Shown here one piece after another: positions 30,197-42,382 of a stretch of 64,000 bases of DNA. A program made the translations under genes and the position numbers. How positions within the stretch are numbered: position 1 is the stretch's first letter; each line of letters starts with the position of its first letter. Source of the DNA: Hysterangium stoloniferum. Lineage: Eukaryota > Basidiomycota > Agaricomycetes > Hysterangiales > Hysterangiaceae. Below the pieces are notes generated by a model. That model ran no database searches, was not told the origin of the DNA, and worked only from the letters and a program-made list of their open reading frames with translations. The stretch covers positions 186,001 through 250,000 of the forward strand of contig WHVD01000012.1 of the NCBI GenBank assembly GCA_015178975.1, given 5' to 3'.

Positions 30197-30954
30197 AGCG
30201 GGAGTTGGGCTAAAGGTGGTTCCAAAGAAAATTTATGTCTCAAGGAAAATAACATATCGAGGGTGGTGATTGGTGGCGGGAGGGGAAGATTGACTTTCCA
30301 GATATATGCGCTCATGTAGAGTATCAGCTCCAAGAGATGAGAACTCCCTCGAGTCCAGATTTTAGATTCATCTTACTGTGACTCGTGCAGTACAGCCTTT
30401 GTGCACCATGACTTGGGCATTATATCAGATAATGGGATTCACAATAATGAAGAAGTAAGTTTTGATTGCTTATCCTGAAATTGCAAAACCATTGTGTCCT
30501 GTGCCCGCGCATCACAATTCTGACATTTCGGACTCTATGGGATTACATGTGGCATCGACCACGTGACTGCATATCAAGAGTCAGGAGTGGCAATGCCAAA
30601 GCAGTTGCGGTTGCGGTTGCAGGTGTAGGTGTAGTGGAGATGTTGGTGTCAATGAAAATGATGAAATGTTCCACACACCGCCACAGTTGTTGCAGTATAA
30701 ATGGAGGAGTGTAGGCCCATATGAGATGGGTATATGCATTCTGGAGAGACACCAGATTTGAACATTTGTGTTGGTGGTATTCAATGGTGGGGTCAACGCT
30801 GTTACAGAGTGAGTTTTCATTTTGGTGTTCTAATAAATGGCATGGGCTCATCACTCAGTGTACTCAGCATCTGTACATTCCCATCCCCTAACTGCAAAAT
30901 CCCTCCCTCCCATCAACCTCGGACTCTTCGCAACTTGTTTAGTGACATACTGTG

Positions 30955-31075
30955 ATGGACAGTGACAGTGGTGGGTGGTGGAAGTGGCAGTGGTGGCAAT
31001 GATAGCAGGGATAATTGTGATGGGTGGTGATGGATGATGGTGGTGGTGGTTGGTGGTGGAATAAGAGCGCGTAGA
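30955..31075. repeat. GGT-rich simple repeat, U1
   Basis: Interrupted (GGT)n and (GAT GGT)n tract, for example GGATGATGGTGGTGGTGGTT. Present at the same place in every unit, shortest in U3. The 480 bases that follow (31080-31560) hold non-coding unit spacer, including the short LysM-exon-like match at 31341-31367. Confidence 0.8.
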
Positions 31076-31564
31076 AGTGCCCTGCTTTGCAGTGTATTAG
31101 TGGATGGAATTCAATGTATTTAATATTTTAATGAATTGGTTTGAAGAGTGATATGAGCTAGAATTATGTGCAAAAATACACAAAAATTGACACTGGTCCT
31201 ACTTAGATTCAGTGTCTTAAATGCATCATCCAACAACCACTCAACGGCTTTAAATCACGGTTTGAACACTGCTACAATGTGTTTCTCACCCTTATATGAA
31301 GTGCCTAGAGTGCTTCATTGAAGTGGACACTTCTTACAGTGTGGAACATCGTTGGACTTCATGAAACAAGTTGAAACTGCTGCCCCTTGACAGATCCTAG
31401 CAGTAGCGGCGCTGGCTGGCACCAAATATACTACTCGATTGCAAGAATGTATAGTATCAATTTAGCCTAGTAGTACTACAGTGATAAGTCGATTGGGAAT
31501 CCACGGTTAAAGAATTACTATTGAAATCACGACAGCTTCAGTCATTTCCTGCGGTGATTTACTG

Positions 31565-33248
31565 TGCGGCAAGGCCTTCAAGTCTCCCACCAGAGGTTTC
31601 CTCACACCCCTCTGCGGAATGGACGGGGATTTCTCCTTCACAGCGTCCCCGCGAAATAAAATCTCCTATGTAATTATCTCCAATGTCCTCAATCAAAGAT
31701 AACCCGATACCGCGTACGGTCACCCGGAAGGTAGTGAGCACAATGTTGTTCGTCATATTAATCGTGTTACATGATGAGTTTAATTCTCGCAGATCGAGAA
31801 AGAAGCGGCAAATGAGAAGGATGGATATGCTGCACTTGGGATTAAGACGTTGGGCGAAGTGTATGCGATAAACACTTGCCAGCTTTCGAAGTTTGCGCCC
31901 AAGTCTCTAAATGTGGCTGATGTTGGGATGTGAGATGAGTACATGGTATAGAATTCTGAGGGGATAAAAGATATTCACTGAGACAAACTTAAAAACCTGT
32001 GATAGTGTCAGTGAAAAAGGGAAAAAACGGTGATAATCCCAAACCTTATTCGTAATTAGGAGCTGTAAATTCCATATGAAAATTATGCTGGCAAATAAAA
32101 ATCAACATTTCATCAACTGAAGTCACGTTAATTTAACACTAACGCAAATTGGAGAACACCTGCAATTAATATCATGAGGGTCATAAGAACATGTAACCGC
32201 AAACCCCGAGGTAAATTACCTTGTTGTACAAATATATAGGTTATAGATCGCTTCCGCAATGCTCTAATACCTCTTTGTAGCCAAATCGTGTCAATGGTGT
32301 GAAACAACGTGGTGAATAAGATGAGCCCGTCAAACGTAAATGGAAGAGCGGTTGTTGCTGACTCTATAACGATCATGTTAACTCGAGGTCTCCAGGTATA
32401 TGCAATCGACTTTTGTACCCCTGTTTAATGATGTTAGTTAATACACAATCGCGTGGATCTCCCTGAGTAAAACGAACAGTCTGATGCTGGACCAAGAAAT
32501 GAATCTTCATAGGCTAAGATAAGCTATGACACTCATGGGCATACCCGTCCACATATTGCCAATAGGTAAACATACCACACGGCAGGAGACTTCTCCAAGA
32601 TATGTGAACAAAATTGGAGTTAAGAGGTATTTGTTATCCTTGCTTATCGCGTAAACCCTTGTAAGTAACACCCCTGGCATCCATCTTGGTTGAGTTATTT
32701 GAGAAAGTAAATGCTAAATGGATTAATCACAGTCTCCACTAAGCGCCGCTACAACTCCCAGAACAGCCGAGGTGCGGAAAAGTCCATGACATGCCCCATG
32801 GATAATCAGTAAACAACTAACCTGAGGGCCCAAACGGCACCACACACTATAAACTACTGTAAGTTAAGGGTCATTTTAAGGCCTATCCCACCACACACCT
32901 TTAATGGTACATCTGCTGAATTTAGGTTAATGGCGGCAGAAAGTGCAAACTTGAATAGGTGTGAATATCGGGCGATGATGTACAGCACAGATGCTAGTCT
33001 GATCCTACTCTTCCATACGAACTCGATTTCCGCTGGAAGAGTCAAGATTGAATCACAACTAAACCAAACTGAGATGCCCGTCTATATAGTGTGGCAAACA
33101 ACTGCGACTTCGTGTAGACAGACCTAGTGTTGCCAAATCGGTGTAAGTCCAAATCTTACTGGAAACCTACGGTCAGTGTTGCATGCGGAATCATGGCCCG
33201 AGGTAGTTACTTTAGAATTGCTGCTTGAATGTTTGCCGCGGATGCCAT
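31565..33248 (-). pseudogene. DUF6533-type membrane protein, copy G3
   Basis: Same exon order as G4. The ATG is at 33248. Exon 3 has one extra base before the LTLPAEIEFVWKSRIRLASV block compared with other copies, so the frame is broken there. Blocks FDGLILFTTLFHTIDTIWLQ (about 32340) and VLQFALVLN (about 32150) remain. The last exon has GLSLIEDIGDNYIGDFIS-like sequence ending at 31559. This copy is the most diverged of G2-G6 and is most likely a pseudogene. Confidence 0.5.
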
Positions 33249-33619
33249 GTGAGATTTTGGCAAGTAGCAGTGCTGGGTCACTCTTAGCTGTCCAAGGAAC
33301 TGAATTAATAGCATTCTCGGTGCATTATATGTAGTAAGATCGTAGGCTCTCAAGGAGAAGCAACTATAGCGAGTCTGTGGTTTTAGAACACAATAACTTA
33401 CGCAATTATGAATTGGCTGGCAACTACCAGATACTAGCCAGAAACTTGATGAGAGTACTTATTCGAGTGCCAATTGTTAAGTAGAAGACAATAATTCGGA
33501 AGGTAGAGTCTGTTTGCGAAGCTCAGTGAGTGAGTGAGTAAACTTCACTATATATTATAGTACCTGTTTGCGAAGCTACAAGATATTTAATAAGTAATAG
33601 AATAAATAATAAATTCGAT

Positions 33620-33830
33620 CGGGGCAGACAATCCGTTTTTAATGCTGTTGAATAGGTGTTTAGATGATAAAGGTATGTAGATTCGTGGTTGATGTTAAAA
33701 TATTTTTATAAGCTCGTTGTATTTTATCAGAAAGCATCTACTTTATTTGACTCTGGAGTTATCTTGAGTATCTCATCATCAACTCGGCTGTTGAATGGCT
33801 CTGCATGTCAGGTATACAACTTACCTATTT
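33620..33830 (+). pseudogene. Family B last-exon fragment, U2
   Basis: Matches 41415-41640 (GGACAATCCGTTTTT, ATGCTGTTGAATA, GTTGATGTTAAAATAT, GGCTCTGCATGT). The open frame seen in U3 is broken here by small indels. It is followed by C-family exon sequence on the other strand. Confidence 0.5.
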
Positions 33831-33889
33831 CATAACATGCGAAGGCTGACGTCTTTGACAGCTTTATCTGCCTCGGAGTCCAGTATCAA

Positions 33890-34735
33890 CTATCCTCCGA
33901 ATCCCCTTCTACGAGGCTGGATCTTGGACGTTCCATTTTCTGTTACGTTGCCATTTTCTGTCACGTTGCCATTTTGGCTTGTCTAATGACGACTCGAATT
34001 TCCTCAATATTTCGTCACTCCTCTTCAACACTCTCCTTAGTGTCGACGACACTGGCAATTTTTCCTGGCTAGAGTCACCGTCTATAAATTGAAGATACTA
34101 ATAGACAGACGCATGTTAAGGTTTCACATACCAAGCTCGATTTTCGTTCGGCGGTGGCTTCGTAAAATTACTCTACGCTAATCTTTTGCTGGTCAAGGAT
34201 AAAAACCTCTTGCGCAAATAGCGGCTACAACCACCCCGAACTCCCATCGAAAATCTTGGTAACCTTGTCGTTTCTCCTTAAATGCTTCTCTAGATCATTG
34301 ATGAGCTGTGCGTTCCTCTTTAAATGCTGCTCTAGATTCTTCCCAAGCTCGTTCCTCCCTGAGTGCTCCGCTAAATGTTTTGTGAGGTTGGTGTCTTCTC
34401 TGAATGCTTCCTCAAAATTTGGGCAAGCTTGAGGCTTCTTTCTGAACACTTCTAATATCTTGGCAAGCTCGACGTTTCTCTTTGAATGGCCCTTCAAATT
34501 CTTGGCAACGCCGTCCTTCCTGTCTGAATGCTCCTCTAGATTCTTGGTAGGTCCACCGCTCTTATCTGAATACTTCTTTAAATCCTTGGCAAACCTACAC
34601 CCGCCGCTCCTCTCTGAATGGTCCTTCAAATTATTGGCAAACTCATAGCTCCTCTCTGAATGGTCCTTCAAATTCTTGGCAAACTCATAGCTCCTCTCTG
34701 AATGTTCCTTTATTTTTTTTTTTGGCAAGCTCGTT
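33890..34735 (-). pseudogene. SesB-like hydrolase, U2 copy: repeat array and 3' exon
   Basis: On the minus strand 34728-34225 is one open frame of about 165 residues made of 11-12 tandem repeats of about 14 residues, with consensus close to KNLKEHSERSYELA. Each unit has a Leu at position 3, a His-Ser-x-Arg core and an Ala/Thr at the end, as in an amphipathic helix. The frame ends at a TAG after KIFDGSSGWL; the sequence beyond encodes LFAQEVFILDQQKIS, another stop, then FYEATAERKSSLV, an intron (GTATGT..TTTATAG) and a last exon with SSTLRRVLKRSDEIL. FYEA plus a Leu-Val end is where SesB-like domains close. The catalytic hydrolase part upstream has been lost: 34735 joins directly to spacer. Confidence 0.6.
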
Positions 34736-35179
34736 ACCAGTAAGTCGTCAGTACATGTATTCTATTACCAATTCTGACATTTCGGACTCTATGTTATTCC
34801 ATGTGGCATCTAGCATGTGACTGCATGTCGGAAGTGGCATTGCCGAAGCAGTTGCGGTTGTGGTTGCAGGTGTTGGTGTGGTAGGGAGGTTGTTGAGGTC
34901 AATGAAGATAATGAAGTGTTCCAAATCGTCACAGTTGGAGTATAAATGGGGGAATGATCGGGAGACACCAGATGTGGATATTTGTGTTGGTGGTATTGAA
35001 TGGTGGGGCAAATGCTATTACATAGTGAATTTTCATTCTCATTTTGATTTTGGGGTTATAATTAATGACATAGTCTAGCATCGTCTCATCACTCGGTGTG
35101 CTCAGCATAATTACATTCCCATGGCCTAACTGCATAATCCCACCCTCCCAACAACCTCTGACTGCTCAGACCTTGTTTA

Positions 35180-35335
35180 CTGGCGTATGGTGGTGGATGG
35201 TGACAATGGTAGATGGTGGCAGCGGTGGATGCCGGTGAAGGTGGCAGTGGGAGTAGTGGCAATGAAGACAGCAATAATGGTGATGGGGGTGATGTATAAT
35301 GGTAGTGGTTGGTGGTGGAATAAGAGCATGGCAGA
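35180..35335. repeat. GGT-rich simple repeat, U2
   Basis: Same tract as in U1, with GGTGGTGGATGGTGACAATG-like sequence. The following 700 bases to 36050 are unit spacer without coding features. Confidence 0.75.
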
Positions 35336-36349
35336 AATGCTCAGTGACCTCCTTTGCAATGTATTAGTGGAAAGTATTTAGTGTGTTTAGTATTTTAATG
35401 AATTGGTTTGAAGAGTAATATGTACTGAAATCAAGCGCAAAAATACGCTAAAAGCAACATCTGTCTTACTTAGATTCAATGCCTTAAATGCACCATCCAA
35501 CAACCGCTTAACGGCTTTAATCAATATTTGAACACTGTTACAAAGTGACCTTCGATGAAGTGCTTAAAGTGCTTCATTTAAGTTCACTGACTTCCTACAG
35601 CGTGGAACATCATTGGACTTCATGAAACAAGTCGAAACTGCTGTCGCTTGACGTAGTGGCGCCGGCACCAAATATATTTGCGGATTGCAAGAATGCATAG
35701 CATCAATTTAGCCTAGTAAGTACTACTGCAGTGATCAACCGATTGGCATTGTCGGTTAAAGAATTACTATTGAAATCACAAAAGCTTCAGTCATTTCCTC
35801 GGGTGTTGTGCTGTGAACATTATCCCGGCAGAGCTCAACCTCAAGAACCTCGAATATTCACGTTGAGACGTCCAATCTTCATAGAGACGTGAATTCTCCC
35901 GCCTAAGGAAGGAGTCTAGTCATCCATTCTGAGTGTACAGATCATATGCAGTGAATAGCTTTCGAGGCCGAAGTTTCCTTACAGTCAGATACAACTATTA
36001 TATTGGCCCTCTATAATTAATGTGATGCGAATGGGATGCAATGGTACTACATTAAATGACTGATATACACCCTCTGGATAGCCTACTGTCTTCTTCCCAA
36101 GTCTGGCTAGGTTCAGATTGATTTATGTGTATGATTCCACACAATTTTGAGTGAGCGGGTGCTCTATAAATAAATAAATACAAATATTCTTGGGGCTCTA
36201 CTAATATCCTGAATACATCTATGGAAAAATGAGTTGAGATGTGAACTGTATCCAACGATTTCTGGGGGCTTTTATTTTACTTCATCAAGTGTCATAAATA
36301 TTTTTAATTGCATGGTCACTGATAATTTTCAGCAGATACCCCCCTTACA

Positions 36350-38029
36350 TTACTGTGCAGCAAGGCCTTCAAGCCTCCCACCAGAGGTTTCTACACACCC
36401 CTCTGCGGAATGGACGGGGCTTCCTCCTTCATAATGTCCCCTCGAAATGAAACCTCCTATATAATTATCTCCGACGTCCTCAATGAAAGAATGTCCAATA
36501 CTGCGTACGGCCCCTCGGAAGGTAGTGAGCCCTGGATTATTCGTCGTATTGATCACGTTACATGACGAGTTGAATTCTCGCAGATAGAGAAAGAAGCGAC
36601 AAACGAGAATGGTGGATATGCTGCAGTTGCCCTTAAGACGTCAGTTGAAATACATGAGATAAATACTTGCCAGACCTCCAAGTTTGTGGCGAAGTTGGCA
36701 AATGAGGTCTGTATTCGATTGAGAATGAGTAGGTGTTATGGATTTCACAGAGGATAAAAGATATTCACGGAAACAAACTTAGAAGAAATGTAGCAGTATC
36801 AGCTAAAAGGGGGAAAGGAGCGGCAATCCCAAACCTTATTTGTGATTAGGCCCTGTAAACCCCAGATGAAAATTACGCTGAGAAATCAAACTCAAAAATT
36901 TATCAACTGAAGTCACGTTAATTTAGCACTGACGCAAATCGGAGAACACCTGCGATTGATATGGTCATATAAGAACACGTAGACTCAAACGCCGAGATAA
37001 ATTACCTTGCTGCATAAGTAGATAGGTTATAGATTGTTCCCTCGATTCTTTAATACCTCTTTGCAGCCTAATCGTGTCGATGGTGTGGAACAATGTGGTG
37101 AATAATATGAGCCCATCGAACGTGATTGTAAGAGCGCTTGTTGCTGAGTCTATAATGATCATGTCAACTCGAGGTCTCCAGGTATATGCAATCAACTTCT
37201 GTACCCCTGTTTAATGATGTGAATTAATACACAATCGCGTGGATCTACCTAAGTAAAACGAACAGTTTGATGTTGTTCCCAGAAATACAGTCTTCACGGA
37301 CTATGAGAAGCTATCACACTGATGGGTATACCAGTCCACACATTGGCAGTAATTAAACACACCACACGGCAGGAGACTTCTCCAATATATGTGAACAAGA
37401 TTGGAGTTAAGAGATATTTGTTATCCCTGCTTATAGCGTAAACCCTTGCGAGTAATACCCCTGACATCCCTCTTGGTTGAGTTATTTGAGAAAGTAAATG
37501 ATAAATAAATTAATCACCGTGTACACTAAGTGCCGCGACAGTTTCCAGAACATAAAAGGTGTGTAATAGTGCATTACATGCTCTATGGCTAATCAGTAAA
37601 CAACTAACCTGAGGCTCAATTGGGACCACACAATATCAACTTGCGGTAAGTCAAGGAACATTTTCAGGCCCATCCCATCACGCACCTCTAACGGTCCATC
37701 TACTACACGAATGGGGACAGAAAATATGAACGTAAGTAGGAACGAATATCGGGCGATGATGTACAGCACAGATGCTAGTCTGATCCTACTCTTCCATACG
37801 AACTGGATTTCCGCCGGAAGAGTCAAGAATGTATCATAACTAAGCAAAGCTGAGATGCCCGTCTATATAGTGTGGTAAACAGCGGCGACGTTGTGTAGAC
37901 AGACCTAGTCCTGCGAAATCGGTGTAAGTCTGGAGCTTACTGGAAACCCACATCAGTGTTGTGTGTGATGAAATGGCATAAAGGTAGTTACTGTACAGTT
38001 TCTGCTTGAATTTCTGCCACGGATGCCAT
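36350..38029 (-). CDS. DUF6533-type membrane protein, copy G4
   Basis: Minus strand, start ATG at 38029-38027 (MASVAEIQAETV). A short second exon encodes a LxTYTDFAG-like stretch; exon 3 has LLSYDTFLTLPAEIQFVWKS and VLYIIARYSFLL. Later exons: CNALLHTFYVLETVAALSVH (about 37540), MSGVLLARVYAISRDNKYLL with FTYIGEVSCRVV (37480-37380), FDGLILFTTLFHTIDTIRLQ and SITYLLMQQG (37195-37010), and a final FLDLREFN block (about 36590), with a TAA at 36352-36350. Introns are about 45-60 bases with GT..AG ends. This is the usual layout of DUF6533 proteins, integral membrane proteins of unknown role. The junction between exons 3 and 4 and the stretch before the last exon could not be resolved, so intactness is not proven. 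Confidence 0.5.
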
Positions 38030-38188
38030 GTGAGATTTGGACACGTACCAGTGCTGGGTCGCTCTTAGCTGCTCAAGAAATTAGATTATTAGCATTCTCG
38101 GTGCAGTATATGTAGTATGATCGCAGGCGCTCAATGAGAAGCAACTCTAGCCAGCTTGCGGCTTTAGATCATAATAACTTACGCAATT

Positions 38189-38345
38189 ATGAATTCATCT
38201 TCCATCTTCCATCTTTTATCTACTGTGTTCCATGCATGGCAAATCAGTATGATCATTTGCCATGTGCATGTACTGGGCACATCGTTGTGGAATAGAGTTG
38301 TAACTGCGGTAAAGCGATCTTGTACTAAGTATGTAGCCGTATACC
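38189..38345 (+). repeat. Recurrent about 130-bp module
   Basis: TTCCATCTT..ATCTACTGTGTTCC, GGCAAATCAGTATGATCAT and GTGGAATAGAGTTGTAACTG then GGTAAAGCG. The same order of blocks occurs at 27475-27615, 40165-40310, 45955-46065, 47940-48085, 57290-57405 and 58695-58845, and inverted at about 11060-11130 and 12990-13120. In each unit it sits both between the DUF6533-type gene and B and inside the B region. Confidence 0.65.
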
Positions 38346-39099
38346 ACTCTGCAGATGCGTTACACCCACACCTTTTTCGTCTTCTTGTTCCTCCTCGTCA
38401 CTGTTCTCATCTACTCATCATCAACAGTCGTTCCGGAACCTGGGAAGAACAAATCTTTCTTAACATTTTTAATGTGCCACCTTTTTCGCCACTCTTATAA
38501 TGTTCTCTCGGGCAGACCTCTTGCAGCACGTCTCACGTGTACGAATGAAAAATCCTCTGGACCATCTACTGTATTCTTGTGAGGTTTGACTCGGAGAGTA
38601 ATTTATTTGTATGATTTTAGGCGTTTTTTGGTGACCACGTATTTGACAAATAATGAAACATAAATATTCATATTAAGACTGGCAGTTTGATACAACTATT
38701 ATATTTGCCCTCTATAATTACTGTGATGCGAATGGGATGCAATGGTACTACATGCAACGACTGATTTGCACCCTCTGGACCGTCTACTGTATTCTCCTCA
38801 GGTCTGACTAGGTTCAGATTGTTTTGCGCTGCTGTACAGAAAGGCCGTTAATCCTCTATTAGAGGTCAAAATTTCCCAGAAGATTTGGAGTGAGGAGCGC
38901 TTGCTGTTATCAGAGGTAACGTCAAGGTGGGATAATCACATTACTTGCAGATCATACGTTTTATGATTGCAGGAAGGAAAGCGGAGTCAAAACGCGTCTC
39001 ATGTAGATTCACTTGACACTGACCGACCCAAGTACCGTGACCTAAAATCTTGTACCGAAGGGAATGTGTTCAAACCTAAATAATATGCCCAACGATGAC

Positions 39100-40090
39100 A
39101 TCCACCTCTCTTCACAATGATCAATAAATAACGCAACAGCAGCTTGACACCATCATATGTTCCGAGGAATTCGATGACGACGTTGTACCATTTCCAAACC
39201 TTCACGTCTCACCTTTTAGAAGAAGCGAACAGTTTGAATTGTCCGTATCGCACTCGTTCTCACAACTGGCCGTGGGCTTTCGGGCATCCACGTCCGCACC
39301 CATCCCTCTTGCCCAACTCCAGAATTTTCAAGGTCCTGTAAAGTCAACCCAATCAAAAATTGGTGCGGTCGTTGCAATACTGTCAGAACCATCTTCACAG
39401 TTACCGAAGAAGGCTGCAAGTACTAAGCGTCACGGCCCTTCACCACCTAAACGCGCCCGACTTCGTCCTGCAGAGGCGAAACGTGCGGCTTATGCTCTGG
39501 ATTGTGACGCCGACGATGAAAATATCCTATCGGCGTGAATAGAGCCTCGCCATGCCATGCCGACCCCGATCCAGATGCCAATGTGTTGTTGGATGATGGC
39601 ATGGACGTAGACACATAATTCACACCTCGCTCCGCGATCCAGCAGCAAGGAAGCACAGGTCCATCATCTTCAAACGACAAAGTCTCATCAAAACCTCTGT
39701 AAATCCTCCCCAGTAAACTCGATAATGATTCAAGTGCCGTATCCGACGAGACAAATCCCATCTAGAGCGCGTGCATTTAGTATCATCCCTCGTATCAAGG
39801 CTAACGCGGAGATTCAGGCTGCAACGCAGGCGCAGCAGGAATGAAATCTGTCACTGTTAGGTTAAATGGATGATGGCAGTGACCTTTTTGACGTGCCGAA
39901 GATGGATGCTCCTGAATCATATGAGTAGGGTTTGGAACTTGAGTTGGATACCATTGTGCAAGTGTTAGACGCGGGGTGGGTTTTCCTGTTCATCTTTACC
40001 AAACAAAAAGCGTGCCGATCTAACGAACATGTGCTACACAGAGCAATCAGTGAAGCCAGAAACCTGATGAGAGGAGAGGACTTACTTGAC
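39100..40090 (+). pseudogene. Family B, U3 first block
   Basis: Segments in B order: LYHFQTFTSHLLEEANSLNC (39180-39250), basic FQGPVKSTQSKIGAVV and QLPKKAASTKRHGPSPPKRA (39310-39460), LRPAEAKRAAYALDCDADDE (to 39530), an acidic GMDVDT block, SDETNPI, and after frame breaks EARNLMRGEDLLD (40070-40090). A stop (TGA at 39536-39538) follows DENILSA, where the U5 frame at 58350 is open. It is followed by the recurrent module at 40165. Confidence 0.45.
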
Positions 40091-40917
40091 TGCCAAACAA
40101 CTTCCATCTGATAACGAATTGCCATCACTTCATGCTTACGCTGCCATGTTCTATGTTCTATCATCAAGTTCCATCTACTATCTTTCATCTGTGGTAAATC
40201 AGTGTATTCATACAGGAATCATCACAGATGCTGATGCCACCTGTTTCTGCTGGACCGACTTGGCACATTGGTGGAGTAGAGTTGTAACCGTGGTAAAGCG
40301 CCTGTACTACAGTTGCGGACAATCAAAGTCGGCAAGTTTGATATCTCACGATCGAGAACTTTTGGCAAGAAACTAATTTCAGATTTGGATTCAGATGGAG
40401 TCAAAACGCGTTGCGATGCGGTATATAAATGTAATTTTAAGACAAATAACCCACCTTATCACGTGACACAGTGTCCTGTAAGTACCATAAACTAAAATCT
40501 TTTCCCAAAAGGCATATATTCAACCTTACTAATATACCCAAGTTAATAACAATCTTTCTTCAAAGTCAAAGTCTTCTCAATCAAAGGGAGCGACACGTGA
40601 GATGCTAGTCATTTATATACGCCTTTAGAAGAGGCGGTCTGCGGAGGCGTTGCACCGGCTTTCCGGCCATCTCCTTTTCGTCTTCTTGGGGTTCCTCGTG
40701 ACTGTTCTCTTCACCATCAGCAGTCGTGGGAAGAACAATTAACATTTTGACCGTGCAGCCTTTTTTCCGCCACTCTTATAATCTTCTCTAAAATCGAATT
40801 CTTTATGTTCGGAACTTACATCTCAAGATGACTGAAAACACTCGGTCAGTGTTACGTAGGCAACAAACGATGTAAGATGCTTAGTTTCGCTGCCGTTGCT
40901 TCTTCAATAACTGCTCT

Positions 40918-41598
40918 TTGAAGCATTCAAACCCAAACCAAAAGCAATGTCGCATGCCCGCTAGACACGCTCCTCAAAAGGCAATCGCCGCGAAGAAGCC
41001 CGCAAGGCCTGTGTTGAAGGAAAACGCGATACAAGGGCGTGGGCAGCTAAGGCGTCAGGCTCGGATGAGTCGGATATTTCAATTCTGCGGAGAGGAAGCG
41101 TGGAGATAATAGAATGCGTCCTCGGAGAACCTTCTCGAGCACGTCTGGAGATAAGAGTGAGGAGCCGTTAATGGATGACGAAGCCAGGTTGGGCAAGGAG
41201 GATGCTGAGGCTGTTGGGATGATCTTGGAGGCGGACAGGAGAAAGGAGGATGTCGTTGAGGTGGTGATGGAGAATGGCTTTACGTTTTAAGTGCGATTGA
41301 GAGGGAGATGGTATGTTGTATACTTTTTTTTCTCTTGATGTTGGGATGTGATGATTGTTTTGGTAACAGGTTGATAACTATCTGATTGAATTCCTCCAAA
41401 TGAAATCCATCGGGAAGGACAATCCGTTTTTTATGCTGTTGAATAAGTTCTTAGACGACAAAGGTGTTGTAGATCCGCGGTTGATGTTAAAATATCTTTA
41501 TAAAGAGATAAATTCTCAGAAGGCATCGGGTCTAATTGACTTTGGAGTGGTGTTCCGCATCCCACCATCAACTCTGCTATTGAAATGGCTCTGCATGT
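40918..41598 (+). pseudogene. Family B, 3' exons, U3 second block
   Basis: The first part corresponds to KPKSNVACPLDMFLADNRR..SVEMIECV in U5 but is shifted in places. It then gives SGDKSEEPLMDDEARLGKED, ADRRKEDVVEVVMENGFTF (41137-41290). After an intron ending in ..GGTAACAG (41369) the last exon has FLQMKSIGKDNPFFMLLNKF and GVVDPRLMLKYLYKEINSQK, ending with a TAA at 41598-41600. This is the only copy with an open last exon, so it shows how B ends. The stop lies less than 100 bases from the end of family C on the other strand. Function unknown. Confidence 0.45.
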
Positions 41599-41689
41599 AA
41601 GGTATACAACTTACTTATTTCATAACATGCGATGAGTCCAGTATCAACTATCCTCCAAATCCCGCTGGATCCTGCACGTTCGATTTTCT

Positions 41690-42382
41690 GTCACGTTACC
41701 TTTTTGGCTTGTCTAATGACGACTCGAATTTTGTCAGCATTTCGTGGCTCCTCTTCAACACTCTCCTTAGTGTCGACGACACTGGCAATTCTTCCTGGCT
41801 AGAGACACCGTCTATAAATTGAAGATGCTGGCAGACTGATGCATGTCAAGGCGTCACCTACCAAGCTCGATTTTCCTTCGGCGGTGGCTTCGTAAAATTA
41901 CTCTACGCTGATCTTTTGCTGGTCAAGGATGGAAAGCTCTTGCGCAAATAACCGCTGCAACCACCCCGAACTCCCATCGAAAATCTTGGTAAGCTTGTCG
42001 TTCCTCCCTAAATGCTTCTCTAGATCATTGGCGAGTTGTGCGTTCCTCTTTGACTGCTGCTCTAAATACTTCGTAAGCTCGTTCCTCCCTGAGTGCTCAT
42101 TTAAATTCTTTGCAAAGTCGGTGTTCTTCTCTGAATACTCCCTCAAATTTTGGGCAAGCTTGATACTTCTTTCTGAATGCCTCCTTAATATCTGGGCAAG
42201 CTCGACGCTTCTCTTTGAATGGTGTTTTAAATTCTTCGCAACGCCGTCCTTCCCGTCTGAATGGCACTCTAGATTCTTGGGAGGTCCACCGCTCTTTTCA
42301 CAAAGCCCACACCCGCCGCTCCTCTCTGAACGTTCCTTTATTTTTTCGGCAAGCTCGTTACCAGTAAGTCGTCGGTACATGT
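41690..42382 (-). pseudogene. SesB-like hydrolase, U3 copy: repeat array and 3' exons
   Basis: Minus strand frame 42380-41898, 160 residues. It starts MYRRLTGNELAEKIKERSER and contains nine or ten 14-residue repeats (for example VAKNLKHHSKRSVELAQILR), then KIFDGSSGWLQRLFAQEL and DQQKISVE before a TAA. The same TAA precedes FYEATAEGKSSLV as in U2. A 54-base intron (GTAGGT..TTATAG) leads to a last exon with SSQEELPVSSTLRRVLKRSH. The open frame across the array and lack of the hydrolase core suggest a truncated gene or an array kept while the rest was lost. The ATG at 42380 exists only through the deletion junction. Confidence 0.55.

Larger units (their letters stand above)
24939..31561. repeat. 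Tandem unit U1
   Basis: First clear copy of the multigene unit. Borders are set at the conserved GCAAGGCCTTCAA stretch at the 3' end of each DUF6533-type gene. Contents: G2 (minus), two B copies (plus), C (minus, nearly full length) and a GGT-rich repeat. Its right third closely matches that of U5. Confidence 0.7.
31562..36352. repeat. Tandem unit U2
   Basis: Shortest unit (4.8 kb). It has the DUF6533-type copy G3, lacks nearly all of B (only the last exon region remains near 33620-33830), has the C repeat array and 3' exon, and a GGT-rich repeat. The step from DUF6533-type spacer to B/C sequence lies near 33480. Confidence 0.7.

Noticed and set aside
30466..30854. Frames of 80-100 codons on both strands in the U1 spacer
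   Set aside because: Copies in U2, U3 and U5 have deletions that break them. Composition follows the simple-repeat tract.
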